A DNA stretch of 64,000 nt. It comes from Prorocentrum cordatum. Its lineage: Eukaryota; Sar; Dinophyceae; Prorocentrales; Prorocentraceae. The notes under the pieces were generated by a model. That model made no database searches. It had not been told where the DNA came from and worked only from the letters and a program-made list of their open reading frames with translations. Below, piece after piece: positions 19,800 through 30,344 of the stretch (its first letter is position 1; each line of letters begins with the position of its first letter). The DNA is taken from assembly GCA_963575745.1 (NCBI GenBank), contig CAUYUJ010007502.1, positions 55,001-119,000 of the forward strand. Reading direction: 5' to 3'. The position numbers and the translations under genes were made by a program.

Positions 19800-20114
19800 G
19801 ATCACGGCCGGAATCCGAGACCCCATCTCTCTGTGCCTTTTTCTTACAGCTGCATCGATCTGTGAGGACCCATGGGGGCCCGCAGCCGGGCGAGGGCGCC
19901 CGTGGGGAACAACATGCAGCGCCCGGGTCTGACTGGTCGGGCGGCGCCATAGGACGAGGACAGGTCCGCCCCATAGCGGCGTCCTGGCACGCTCCGAGGA
20001 AGCTCCGGAGCGGCCCGAGAAGGCCGCGGCGCCCGACACATTTTCCAGAGCCGCCGGGTTTTTCAGAGATTCTCTTCCTCTCTCTCTCTCTCTATTTGTA
20101 TATATATATATATA

Positions 20115-20152
<38 letters not shown>

Positions 20153-20350
20153 TCCTCACCCGAATTTATCCTCGTCCTGGCTTCGCCTTGGAGGGCCCCT
20201 CCCCGCCCTCCTCGCCTCCCCCCGCGCCCGCGCCCGCCTCCGCCGGCGCCCATAGGCGCTGCTGGCGCTGGTGGCCCTGGGCCCGGGGTCCGGCGCCGGG
20301 CGCCGGGCCCCTGCCGCGAGGAGAGCTCTTCGGGGGCCTCGGCCCCAGTC
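19800..20350. other. No gene; includes (TC)n and (AT)n
   Basis: A GC-rich stretch, then (TC)n at 20078-20093 and (TA)n at 20097-20150, then GC-rich sequence again. No defensible coding frame. Confidence 0.55.
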
Positions 20351-20354
20351 TTAC

Positions 20355-20520
20355 TTCAGGAGGGGAAAAAACACACAGACACAATTAATCGTTGATCCCC
20401 AGGAAAATATGGGAAAATATGGGAAGTGGGGGGGAAGACAGAAACCCAGAAAATATGGGAAAATATGGGGATTTTGTTTATTTGTGTGTATTTATTTGTG
20501 TGTCCCAGGGTCCCATCATT
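20355..20520. repeat. Dispersed repeat, copy 1 of a pair
   Basis: Contains CACAGACACAATTAATCG, then CAGAAAATATGGG twice, then TTTGTGTGT. The same order occurs at 21655-21810 with small indels. The left CACAGACACAA and right TTGTGTGTC parts are roughly inverted, so it may be a degraded MITE. Confidence 0.75.
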
Positions 20521-20522
20521 AC

Positions 20523-20948
20523 TGTCGGGCCGAGGCGGAAGATCGAGGTCGGCTCGGGGGGGGGGGGTAAGCCTACACCCTAGGCGATGCTTAAGAAAAC
20601 TTCAGTGTTCGGCCAGGGTCTCGATTGTTCTTAACGTTTCAACGTAGTTCCTAAGATTTTGATAGAAATGTTGGGTTTTTGATTCAAGTTCTGAGACTAT
20701 GATTTTCTTCACCCATGATTTCTTAAGCATTTCGCAGGGTGTAGTGTTCTTCGTGTTTGTTGGACGCTCTAGTGCATCCGTAGGAGGCCATATGCGATTC
20801 CTATTTCACCTCCCCCCTTGGACATCGTGGGGTGGTGGGGTCGGGTTACCCTGGGGACGGCACCCTTGGATGTCCTGTCTGTTTTGGCCGACAGAGGGTC
20901 TCATGTTCTTGAAGGGTGTTCTTCTGGCCCACGTCCGACCGTAGTCGG
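20523..20948. mobile_element. MITE-like element, family D, copy 2 (expanded)
   Basis: Begins GTCGGGCCGAGG, continues GATCGAGGTCGGCTCGGGG, and ends TTCTGGCCCACGTCCGACCGTAGTC in the same order as copy 1, but with about 240 bp of extra sequence in the middle. Confidence 0.6.
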
Positions 20949-20964
20949 GTGTTGCCAGAAGCAG

Positions 20965-21096
20965 GGCGCGAGCTAAACGGTGCTTTCGCGATTCCGTGGA
21001 CCCTGTTCGCTTTGTCCTCGTTCTGTGGAACGAGGACAGAGCGAAGCAGAACGAACACACCACGAAAACGAAAAACAGTGTTTAGCTCGAGCCTTG
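20965..21096. mobile_element. Long palindrome (hairpin MITE), family F
   Basis: The outer arms are GGCGCGAGCTAAAC and its near-complement GTTTAGCTCGAGCC. The inner arms TGTCCTCGTTC / GAACGAGGACA are perfect around a TGTG loop at about 21027. The 132 bp form one long imperfect hairpin. Confidence 0.75.
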
Positions 21097-21261
21097 GCTG
21101 GAAGTGCGCCCGGCGGTGCCTCCCAGGAGTTCCAAGGAGGCCCCCACGGCCTCCTTAGAGAACCCCTCGCGAGGCCAAGAGAGGCTCTAGAATTGAGCGA
21201 GAAGTTTTGGGCGCCTTGGGCCAGGGGCACCTTTAGCAAGCCCCGGTCTAGGCCTCCCGGA

Positions 21262-21455
21262 TGGTCCGAGTACGGTCGGGCCGAGGTATATGACCGAGGT
21301 CGGTTCGAGGAGGTTACCCTCGTGTCCTTCGTGTCTGTTGGATGCTCCTGCGCATCTTGGGGGAGGGACCCTCGAGTGTGTTTCAGTTAATTAGGGCCGG
21401 AGAGGGGGTCTCATGTTCTCGAAGAGTGTTATTCTGCCTCAGGTCTGGCCGTAGC
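21262..21455. mobile_element. MITE-like element, family D, copy 3
   Basis: Begins TACGGTCGGGCCGAGG and ends AGGTCTGGCCGTAG, with GAGGTCGGTTCGAGGAGG and the GGAGAGGGGGTCTCATGTTCTC string inside, parallel to copies 1 and 2. Confidence 0.65.
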
Positions 21456-21456
21456 T

Positions 21457-21603
21457 GGGGTCGGAGGATCGCGCCGCATCGCCGATGCATTGGCGATGCG
21501 GCTGCATGTGGAGCCCGATTTCCTCCACGCCGACGTCGGCGATGCATCGCCGATGTCGCCACTGCATCGTCGATGCATCGGTGCGGCGCGATCCTCCGAC
21601 CCC
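21457..21603. mobile_element. Palindromic MITE-like element, family A, copy 2 (complete)
   Basis: 147 bp with perfect 22-bp terminal inverted repeats beginning GGGGTCGGAGGATCGCGCCG. The interior consists of GATGCATCGGCGATG palindromes around TCCACGCCGACGTCGGCGA. It directly follows family D copy 3, so it probably inserted beside or into it. Confidence 0.85.
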
Positions 21604-21654
21604 ATCGGCACGGACCCCATTTGGCATGCCTCTAATCAGGGGTGGGTCACCATT

Positions 21655-21810
21655 GGTCAGGAGGGACAAAAAAAACACAGACACAATTGATCGTGTCGAC
21701 TTCCCAGAAAATATGGGAAGTGGGGGGGAAGACAGAAACCCAGAAAATATGGGAAGATAGGGGGAATCCTTTTGTTTGTGTGTGCTTCTTTGTGTGTCCT
21801 GGGGCCCCGT
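21655..21810. repeat. Dispersed repeat, copy 2 of a pair
   Basis: Matches 20355-20520 through CACAGACACAATTGATCG, GGGGGGGAAGACAGAAACCC and CAGAAAATATGGGAAGATAG. Confidence 0.75.
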
Positions 21811-21967
21811 CAGTTGGGGGGATCGAGAAGACGGCTCGAGGGCCAGTCGGAACAACGGTGGCCCTCCCTTGCTCGTTCCGTCCACGTGGGGAGTTCCGAA
21901 GGCGTCTCGTCGCCGCGGCTAGGTCCGCGTCGAACATATGCATCGGGACGGACCCTGCGTGGCCCTC

Positions 21968-22065
21968 ACGAGGAGGAGGAGGAGGAGGAGGAGGAGGAGG
22001 AGGAGGAGGAGGAAGAGGAGGAGGAGGAGGAGGAGGAAAGGAGGAGGAGGAAGAGGAGGAGATCC
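21968..22065. repeat. (GAG)n tract
   Basis: About 95 bp of GAGGAG with a few interruptions. Confidence 0.93.
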
Positions 22066-22249
22066 TGGCTTGGAGGGGATCCTGGCTTCAACCAGGGGCT
22101 GCCGAGCGGGCGCCCCCCCGAGGGACCCGGGCGGGGGGGTGATCCTGAGCATCTGGGCCAGACGGGAGCGCCGCCGTTGTCTCGAGTGGCCCCTCCTCTC
22201 GACCGGCCTTCTGAGGTTTGCCACTGGGAAGCGAGGATTGAGACGGTTC

Positions 22250-22470
22250 TGGATTCCAGAATCGAGGATCGAGGATCCAGAATCGAGGATCGAGGATCGA
22301 GGATCGAGGATCGAGGGTGGAAGGTGGAGGATCCAGAATCGAGGATCGAGGATCGAGGACCAGAATCGAGAATCGAGGATCCAGAATCGAGGATCGAGGA
22401 TCGAGGATCGAGGATCGAGGGTGGAAGGTGGAGGATCCAGAATCGAGGATCGAGGATCGAGGACTTCTCG
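22250..22470. repeat. Minisatellite of GGATCGA/CCAGAATCGA units
   Basis: 7-bp GGATCGA units alternate with GGATCCAGAATCGA. Two higher-order units of about 115 bp are each marked by GGGTGGAAGGTGGAGGATCC (about 22315 and 22420). Isolated GGATCGAG motifs recur near 54340. Confidence 0.9.
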
Positions 22471-23591
22471 AAGGCGCCAGCAGCGGTGATTCGACCAGCA
22501 GAGGGGGGTCCCCACCAGGGGGGTCGCGTCGCCTTGCATCTTCGCGTCGTGACAAAGTTCACGACCTGAGGTTTCATGCGATGTTTCAGCCTCCCGATGC
22601 CCTCACCGGGCCCAGCGACCGTCAACAACAAAAATACCCTGAACGAAATACCGGTCCCAGGGGAGGATGCCCAGACCTTTGGGGAGCCACATTGTGACAA
22701 ACATTACGGCGTCGGATGCATGGGATTGGGAGGGCCTGCGGCTCCTCCTGGATGTCGAGGACCGAGGAGGTCCGGGGATCGAGAAGGTTCTGGACGTCTA
22801 CAAGAGTCTACGTGAGTCCTGGGGTCCTTGGGACTGTTTTGGGGTCCAGGAGGCCCGTTCCCTGGAGGAAGTGGGGACCCCATCTGCGGTGACCCCCAAC
22901 CCGGAGACTGCCTGGACGTCTCGGGGGTGATGACAGGGGTGATTCGACCAGATGGGGAACATCGTAGAAGAAACAGTTGCATGCGCATATGCTCTCAGAG
23001 GTCCGCGCGCATTTCTTGGGATGAGGAAGCGCAGATCGAATGGTCTCCACAGCCAGCCAAAACTAACTACTGAGCCACGAGGTTAAAGAGCGGCTACCCC
23101 AGCCGCGGGGCGCATCTCCGCTTAGGGGAGCACCCGGTCGCGGGTGACACCCAGCCTTGGGGGTGGGACGGGGGAGAGACGGGCGAGGGTCATGGGCGGG
23201 AGGAGGGGGAGGAGGGAAGGGGAGGGCGGGGGAGGGAGGACGGTGGACAGGCAGTCGCAGCCCGACGGCGCACCAGGGGATGAGGGGGCAAGTCTGCCAG
23301 CGGCCGCGAGCACAGGACGGCGGATGTCATCCGCGAGTTCCCAGGCGGGCTCAGCCTGCCGCACCTCAGCGTGCCCTTCATGAATCAGGAAGCGCGGCCT
23401 CCGGCGACACTCGGGGACTGGGAGTGAAAGAGAGCGGGAGGAGGCGGGTGAGGAGGGGAAGAAGGGGAGGAGGCGGATGAGGAGAATGCAGAGGCGCAGG
23501 GATAAGGAGGACGAGGAAGAGATCGAGAGTAAGCCATGGATGCATCAACGATGATACAAGACTCGAAGGGGAAAAACTTCATAAACATAAT
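22470..23591. other. No gene recognised
   Basis: Mixed unique sequence with GGATGTCGAGGACC-like derivatives of the preceding minisatellite near 22750 and G-rich tracts at 23160-23240 and 23420-23520. No frame has recognisable motifs. Confidence 0.5.
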
Positions 23592-23711
23592 CTGTCGACG
23601 CCCCACGCGGATTTCCTGGACCGGCGCCTACGGCGCCGCCCCTGGCGCGTGCCGCGCGCCAGGGAGAGGGGTCCAGAGCAGATGCAAAAAATCCGCGCGG
23701 ACCGTCAAAAG
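23592..23711. mobile_element. MITE-like inverted-repeat element, family E, copy 2
   Basis: The left end CTGTCGACGCCCCACGCGGA pairs imperfectly with the right end, which includes ATCCGCGCGGACCGTCAAAA. The interior contains GGCGCCTACGGCGCC and GAGAGGGGTCCAG. Same design as 5401-5533. Confidence 0.6.
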
Positions 23712-24155
23712 CTACTGCTCATGTTCATGTTCTTTTCGTCGTCTACCTACACGTCGGTCGTTGAAAGTAAGTATTTTGGGATGCCCTGGTCCCAATCTAC
23801 TTCAAGCGCCTTCCTACCTTAAGAATTTATGCTTATGCTATGCTTTGTTATCCTCTGGCCTCAACCCGATCTAGATCCGCCTCAATGTTGCATTATTTAA
23901 CCTACTTCTTCTGATCGACCCGTACGAAAGCGCGCCGCTGGATCACCCTGTAATTGAAAAGGGGGGCTGCTCGCAGAACCCCCCCCCCTTCACCGCTTCA
24001 AAGGGGGGGAAGATTTTCGACCCCCCCCTCCCCCCTTTGGCGCTGGCGCTGGAAGGGGGGGGGGGGTCGAACCCCTCCCCCCCCTCCACCCCTTTGCGCC
24101 GAACAGGGGGCCGGGGAGGGGGCCTCTCCCGCAAGGGGGGGGGGGGTCAGGCTTC
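23712..24155. other. AT-richer unique sequence, then G/C homopolymer patches
   Basis: 23712-23950 is AT-richer unique sequence with no gene recognised. 23980-24145 alternates long C and G runs with CTTCAAAGGGGGG-type inverted segments. Confidence 0.55.
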
Positions 24156-25320
24156 GAATTCGTGAGTATTGAGTAGTGGGTAGAGAATAGTGAGTAGTGA
24201 GTTGTGAGTAGTGAATAGTGAGTAGTGAGTATATAGTAGCGAGTAGTGAGGAGTGAATAGTGAGGTGTGAGTAGTGAGTAGTCCGTAGTGAGTAGTGCGC
24301 AGTGAGTAGTGAGTAGTGAGTAGTGAGTAGTGGCCAGTGGGGAGTGGGTAGTGAGTAGTGAGTAGCGAGTGGGAAGGAGCGAATAGTGAATTGTGAGCAG
24401 CGAGTATGGCAAATTGTGAGTACTGAGTAGTGAGGAGGGAGTAATCACTATTGAGTACTGAGTAGGGGGTACTGAGTAGGGAGTACTGGGTAGCGAGTAG
24501 GGAGTAGCGAGTAGTGAGTCGTGAGTAGTGAGTAGTGAGTCGTGAGTAGGGAGTAGTGAGTAGAGAGTAGTGAGAAGTGAGAAGAGGGTAGTGTGTAGTG
24601 GGTAGTGCGTAGGGAGTAGCGAGTAGAGAGTAGTGGGTAGTGAGACGTGAGTAGTGAGTGGTGAATAGTGAGCAGTGGGTAGTGATAAGTGAGCAGTGAG
24701 CATTGAGCAGTGAGTAGTGAGACGTGAATAGTAGAGAGTAGTAGGTAGTGAGTCGTGAGTAGTGAGTAGTGAGTACTGGGTAGTGAATATTGAGCAGTGA
24801 CTAGTGATTAGTGACTAGTGACTAGTGAGTAGGGAGTAGTGATCGTGAGTAGTGGGTCTTCAAAAATGCGTATCTGGTGGCGAGTAGCGAGTAGGGAGTA
24901 GCGATTAGTGAGTAGTAAGGAGTGAGCAGAAAGTACTGTGTAAAGAGTAGTGAGTAGCGAGTAGCGAGCAGCGGATAGTGAGTAGTGAGTTGTGGGCAGT
25001 CCGTAGTGAGAAGTGACTCGTGAGTACTCAGTAGTGAGTAGTGGTTAGTGGGTAGTGAGTAGTGATCAGTGATTAGTGAGTAGTGGGTATTGAGTAGTGT
25101 TTAGTGAGTCGTGAGTAGTGGGTAGTGAGTAGTAGGTATTGAGTAGTGGGTAGTGAAGAGTGAGTAGTAGGGAGTAGGGAGTAGGGAGTAGTGAGTAGTG
25201 GGTAGTGGGTAGTGGGTAATGGGTAGTGAGTAGTGGGTAGTGAGTAGTGAGTCGTGAGTAATGAGCAGTGAGTAGTGAGAAGTGAGTAGTGAGTAGCGAG
25301 TAGTGAGCAGTGGGATTTTG
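24155..25320. repeat. 1.15-kb array of GAGTAGT heptamers
   Basis: Continuous degenerate 7-bp units (GTGAGTA / GAGTAGT with point changes and small indels). The unit is unlike the plant-type TTTAGGG telomere repeat expected of dinoflagellates, so I read it as an interstitial minisatellite. It ends in G-rich tracts (25340-25500). Confidence 0.95.
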
Positions 25321-25339
25321 AGTACTGTCTACTGTTTGG

Positions 25340-25877
25340 GCCACGGACCGGGTAAGGGGGGGAGGGGGGGGAGGGGGGGGGTCCCCGACGACGGACCGGG
25401 CAAGGGGGGGGAGGGGGGGTTGGGGTTCCCCGATGACGGATCGGGGAAGGGGGGGTGGTGGAGGGGTTCCCCCCCCCCCCCCTTTGGGGAGATCCAGCGG
25501 CGCGCCCTCGACGTGTACCCCCACGCGTCCCCAAGCTCCTCCTCCAACGCGTCCCTGCAAGCATCTTCTCTCCCCTGCGGGGAACGTCCCCCCCCACCCC
25601 TCCCTGGAATGACGAGCGCTGCACCGTGGGCCCGCCACTCGGGCGAGACCCCGTCGCATGAAGACACGCAGCTCTCATATGTGGCGCTCCAGAAAGAGCC
25701 CTGTCATCGAGGATCAAAGGAGCTTCCACGTCTTCCGCGGCGACAGGCGGCGGAAGTAGAACGAGGCCGCCTCCGCTGGCGGAATGGCGGCGGAAGGGCG
25801 GCAGAAGTTGGCGGAAGCAAAACGTAGAATTCCCAAGCGATGACATCATGTTTTGGTTGAGGATTGCCAGAATGCGC
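25340..25877. other. G-rich tracts and unique sequence, no gene recognised
   Basis: 25350-25480 has runs of 6-12 G with three CGACGGACCGGG-type repeats. 25560-25660 resembles 28740-28840 (TGACGAG-GCTG, GGGCC-GCCACTC order). 25740-25825 has GGCGGAAG repeats. Confidence 0.55.
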
Positions 25878-25937
25878 CATATGTTGCCGCGCCGTTTGTC
25901 CACCTGGGCGCGTCAAGGACAAGCGGCGCGGCGACAT

Positions 25938-25940
<3 letters not shown>
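25878..25940. repeat. 63-bp hairpin with 24-bp arms
   Basis: The arms begin CATATGTTGCCGCGCCG and end GGCGCGGCGACATATG, with 2 mismatches in 24 bp, around a 15-bp loop that includes ACCTGGGCGCGTC. The loop motif recurs at 17185-17202. Both strands translate to similar peptides because of the symmetry. It abuts the GAT satellite. Confidence 0.88.
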
Positions 25941-25977
<37 letters not shown>

Positions 25978-26127
25978 CCATGATGATGATGGTGATGCTG
26001 ATTTGATGGTGATGGTGATGAGGACGACGATAGTGATGATGTTGATGTTGATGATGATGGTGGTGGAAATTACGGTGATGATGATGATGGTGATGCTGAT
26101 GATGATGTTGGTGGTGTTGACGATGAC

Positions 26128-26176
<49 letters not shown>

Positions 26177-26192
26177 GTAGTGATGGTGATGG

Positions 26193-26235
<43 letters not shown>

Positions 26236-26388
26236 GGCGATGATGACGATGATGGTGACGATGACGATAATGATGATGGTGATGGTGATGGTGATGGTGA
26301 TGCTGATGATGACGATTATGATACTGATGATGTTGATGATGATGGTGATGCTGATGATGATGCTGGTGGTGGTGATGATGATGATTGA
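25940..26388. repeat. (GAT)n satellite
   Basis: About 450 bp of GAT with GGT, GCT and GAC variants. The poly-Met, poly-Ile and poly-Asp frames it yields are not genes. Confidence 0.96.
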
Positions 26389-26519
26389 GTTCGAGGAGAA
26401 GTCCAGAGACAGCTCCGTTTTGAACAAGGTAAATCCATCCATCCAGTATATGTGCTGTATCGGTTCGAAGTCCTGGTCTTGCATTTCACGGAAGTTTCAG
26501 TCGAATATTTGGTGTTGAC

Positions 26520-26965
26520 CAGGAGGTTTGCAGGTGTTGCGCAATTTCGGATTTTGGGTTTTCAAAATCCGAAGAAGTCTCCAGCGAGAGTCGAAACTTG
26601 AAAACCAGCCGGCCTCCATCTTTGCATTTGCCGAATATGTTACGACAAATGTGCGCGGCGCTAGGGCGAGAACCATATTTGGAAATTACTGGCCCGCAAT
26701 CTTTCACAACGAGTGTGCTCGGCGCTATGGCGAGAGCCGTGTTTTAAAATTGACCAGCCCTCCATTATTGTATCCGTTGCATTTTGTTGCGTTGAAAGTG
26801 CGCGGCTCTCAGACAGGATCCGAATTATGGAAACCACCAGTCCTTCCTCCTGGTAACTTTTGGATGTTGTACTTCAGGCCAGTAAGATGTCAGGTTGTCT
26901 CGGACGACGCGCCCGGCCCAGCTTACGGCACACCTCTGTTGGTGCAACAAAGGGAAAAGGGATGG
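26520..26965 (-). repeat. Interspersed 83-bp-unit family, copy II (partial)
   Basis: Inverted relative to copy I. It has two or three degenerate units anchored at GCGCGGCGCTAGGGCGAGA (about 26655) and GGCGCTATGGCGAGAGCC (about 26723), and ends in AAAAGGGATGG like the 5' ends of the other copies. Confidence 0.65.
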
Positions 26966-27079
26966 AGGACGAGGGGGGACAGGGAAGAGGAAGCGGTACA
27001 AGAGCACGAGGATGCCCTGGAGAGGGAGGAGAAGGAGGAGAGGAGCAGGATATTCGGGGGGGGGATAGGGATGATGATG

Positions 27080-27770
27080 AGGAGGACCAGTGTAAACCCA
27101 AAACACATCAACGATGTGGCAAGAAGCCCTCCCTTCAAGTTCCCTATTCGTAGGTCCCTGGATGCATTCATTTTCACTCAGGGACGTCCCCCATTAGAAG
27201 TCAACCGTTTGAAAACCGTGAACCGTGAACCGTGCCGTGAACCGTCCGACTCCAACGCCATACATCATCGTTACTATTGCGTCCTGACGATCTTGAATCG
27301 TGCCAAAACATCCTTCCTGGGACTTCATCATCTATAATCACGTAACCGTTGCGCCCTGACAGTCTAACATGTTGCCATAACACAATTTCTTGGACGCCAG
27401 CCCAGACGAAACTGCGCGGCGCTGAGGCGAGAGCCACATTTCGAACAGGTACCGCCCGTCACCCGTGAAGCTCCTGCACACGTTTAGGACAAATGCGTGC
27501 GGCGCTAAGGCGAGAGCCACATTTTAAACAACCCGCCTTCCATTCGTGAAGCACGTTATCTATTTGTGTTAAGGCGAATGTGCGCTTCGCTAAGGCCAGA
27601 GCCACACTTTGAAAGCGGTACGCCCTCCATCAGCAAGGCTGCTGCAAGTCCGAGCCTTCAGGATCATACATGGTGTGGAAATATCAGGCGAAACTCCTGG
27701 CCAGCCTTTTCGACGATCAGCCTCGGGGTGCAACAGGGAGGAGCTCTGTATATGGAAAGGGTGATGGAGG
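27080..27770 (-). repeat. Interspersed 83-bp-unit family, copy III
   Basis: Reading leftward it has the full order: the GGAAAGGGTGATGG end at 27765, units at GCTTCGCTAAGGCCAGAGCC (about 27580), GCGGCGCTAAGGCGAGAGCC (about 27498) and GCGGCGCTGAGGCGAGAGCC (about 27416), a unique part, then GACCAGTGTAAACCC at 27087. A GTGAACCGTGAACCGT run lies at 27222-27240. Confidence 0.78.
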
Positions 27771-28240
27771 ATGAGGAGGAGAAGTCGAAAGGGGGGAGGA
27801 ACAGGAGTGGTAGCATGAACAGGGAGGAACAGGATCAGGCACACCAGGAGGATAGAAAGGAGGAGGAGGACGAGTTTGAAAAGGACGAGGGGGGAGGAGA
27901 TGTGAGGGAATATATGCTATACAGTGGCCTGCCTCTGGAGTCCCAGATCTAGGAGACACGAGGGAGAAGGTGGAGGAGGATAATGAAGAATAAGAGGGGG
28001 AGAAGGACGCCGACGAGAACGAGGGCGACGAGGAGGATCAGGGAGAGCGGCAGGGGAATGTGATGACGGGGGGGGGAAGAGGAGGGAGAGGAGGATGAAA
28101 CGGAAGAGGAGGAGGAGGAGGAGGAGGAGGAGGAGGGGGAGGCAGGACGAGGCAGATGAGAAGGGGCGGGGGATCAAGTTGAGCGATAGATGGAGGAGGA
28201 GGGGGAGGAGGAGGAAGAGGATGAGGAGGAGGAGGAGGAA
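27770..28240. repeat. GGA-rich low-complexity segment
   Basis: GGAGGAGGA-type sequence (27770-27900 and 27960-28240) between copies III and IV of the interspersed family; it may be their microsatellite tails. Confidence 0.75.
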
Positions 28241-28660
28241 GACCAGTGTAAACCCAAGAGTCATTCCTTGGATTAGCGAACCAATGTAACCGTTGCACCC
28301 TCATAATCCTGCATCTGTCAAAATCAAAATTTCTGCTACGCTGATCATGGGCATCTGCGAAACTCTTGCAAATGTCAAAAAACGAATGTGCGCGGCGCTA
28401 CGGCGAGAGCCACATTTTGAAATCCAGTCACCCTCAATCCGTGAATCTCTTGCAAAGGTTTAAATCGAATTTGCGCGGCACTGAGGCGAGGGCCACATTT
28501 TGAGAACGACCTGCCTTCCACCTGTGAAACTGTTGTCACTTTTAAGCTTCAGGGTCATACATGGTGCTGAAGTCTTAGGCTAAACGACTTTCCCGCCCTA
28601 AAAACTGGCCTCGGGGTTCGACGGGGAAAAGTTCTTTATAAGGAAAAGGAATGGAGGACG
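28240..28660 (-). repeat. Interspersed 83-bp-unit family, copy IV
   Basis: It starts at GACCAGTGTAAACCC (28241) and has two units, GCGCTACGGCGAGAGCCACA (about 28396) and GGCACTGAGGCGAGGGCCAC (about 28475). It ends with TTTATAAGGAAAAGGAATGG, the complement of the start of copy I. Confidence 0.78.
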
Positions 28661-28939
28661 CGGCGGAAGACGACCAGTGACCAGAGCAAACCCATAATAC
28701 ATCAACGAAGCTGAAATACACACCGCTCTAAGCCCCCCCTCACAATACGTCCCGGGAAGTCTTCCTCTGCACTGCGGGAATCTCCCCGCTTAAGTGACGA
28801 GTGCTGGGTGGGGCCTGCCACTCAGGCAACTCCTCGTGTTGTGAAGGGGCCGCCTTTCATCTCTCTGAACAGAACGAGCGCAGCGAGGCAGGATGGCAAA
28901 GTTGAAGGATGTGTCCATCGATCGCCCAGTCTTGGCAAG

Positions 28940-29515
28940 GATCAGCCCTCATCCCAATATAAGCGTTGCACAAGTTCAAAGTATTGGCCATAATTTGGGC
29001 CGAAGTCTCAAGCGGGAGCCGAAGGCTTTTAAACCGGATGTCCTCCATGCGCACGGGGATCCCTATCCGTATCTATCCGTATCTGTACCTTCGCATAGAC
29101 AGCGCGAGCCGCCTTTGGAAGACGAATCGGCCTTCATTCCCGCACCTGTTCGCAACTTCTAACACGAAGGCGCGCGGCGCTGGGGCGAGAGCCGTTTTCG
29201 GAGAACCACTGGCCACATCGCAGTAGGAGCTTGAATCGAAATTGCGCGCAGGCAAGGCGAGAGCCACACGCTGAAAACAGCCGGCCCACCACCCGTGTCA
29301 TGGTTGCAAGAGCTGTTGCAGCGAGTGCGCGCGGCGCCAAGGCAGGGGCGGCATTTTGAAGCAGCCGGCCCGCCAGCCTCGTGACCGTTTGAGCATTTTT
29401 GCCTCGGGGTCGGCGATCGGGAGGAAGTCTCAAGCGCGCGGCGCCCGGCCCAGCCTGCGGGCACGCCTGGTGGTGCGACGCGGGGCTCCTCAGAAGGAAG
29501 GCTGATGGAGGATCT
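28940..29515 (-). repeat. Interspersed 83-bp-unit family, copy V (divergent)
   Basis: Three degenerate units are anchored at about 29172 (GCGGCGCTGGGGCGAGAGCC), 29247 and 29331. The 5' end reads GCCTCGGGGTCGGCGATCGG, like the GCCTCGGGGT of copies III and IV. Confidence 0.65.
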
Positions 29516-29522
29516 GCACGAG

Positions 29523-29715
29523 CGAAATGGGTACGGAGAGGATGGGTACAATGCCCAACAGCAGTTCCTGTTCATTTTGAACAGGACTCGCTGTCCACGC
29601 CGCCGCGGCTTGTGTCCATTCGAGACGGAAGGCCGCCTGCCCAACAGCGGCCGCTGTTGGTTTGGGACCAGATTTGTTGTTGGGCATTGTGCCCACTCTT
29701 TCCGTACCCATTTCG
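29523..29715. mobile_element. 193-bp palindromic element, family G, copy 1
   Basis: Terminal inverted repeats of about 38 bp begin CGAAATGGGTACGGAGAGGA; the right arm ends CTTTCCGTACCCATTTCG. Near the centre is a perfect 20-bp palindrome CCAACAGCGGCCGCTGTTGG (29641-29660). Copies 2 and 3 (38921-39113, 40405-40597) have the same length and structure. Confidence 0.88.
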
Positions 29716-30340
29716 GGCGTCCAAAGAGGATGAGGTGGTGAAGGAGGATAACAAAAAGATAAGGAGGCCGAATATCAGGTGGAGGCGAAGGCGTAGGATG
29801 AGGAGAATGGGTAGCGTGAGACGCAAAGACTTGTGTGCTCCAATCGCACGCGGTTCAGGCATTCGGAGCGCTTTGGGGGAATGATCCCCTCGCGCTGTCT
29901 TTGTTTGCTGGGCCTCTTGGCCGAAGACTCGTCGTCCAGAGATTTCCCCAGGAGGAGGAAAAGGAGGGGTGGATGGGAATGGCGGAAAACACCAAGTGAG
30001 GCCGTAACTATAGAGGACAAGGAGAAGGGGAAGGGTGAAAACGAGCACGAAGGGAGGGATCTGGAAGAGCAGCAGCAGGAACATGGTCAGGAGGAATAGG
30101 GGAAGCGGTGGAGTGGGGAGGATGGAGACGAACGTGGATGCCGAGCAAGAGTGCGAGGATGAGGAAAAGCTGCTGGAGAAAAGGGGGAGGAGGAGGAGGA
30201 GGAGGAGGAGGAGCAGCGGGAGGACGAGGCGGACCACGGAGGAGGTGGGGAGGGCGAGGGAGACAAGCGAGGGGGACTACGAGCAGGATCAGGTTGGCCA
30301 GATCGGACGAGACAGGGGGCCCCGCCCATTCCAACCCTCC
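29716..30340. repeat. 625-bp dispersed repeat joined to element G
   Basis: Nearly identical sequence follows element G at 39114-39730 and 40598-41215, so element plus flank moved or duplicated as one block of about 0.8 kb. Homology begins exactly at the terminus of element G: upstream of 29523 this copy shares nothing with the others. Purine-rich; no defensible gene. Confidence 0.88.
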
Positions 30341-30344
30341 TTCC

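Noticed and set aside
24155-25320. Telomere tract
   Set aside because: The unit GAGTAGT is not the TTTAGGG type expected, and the array is internal with unrelated sequence on both sides.
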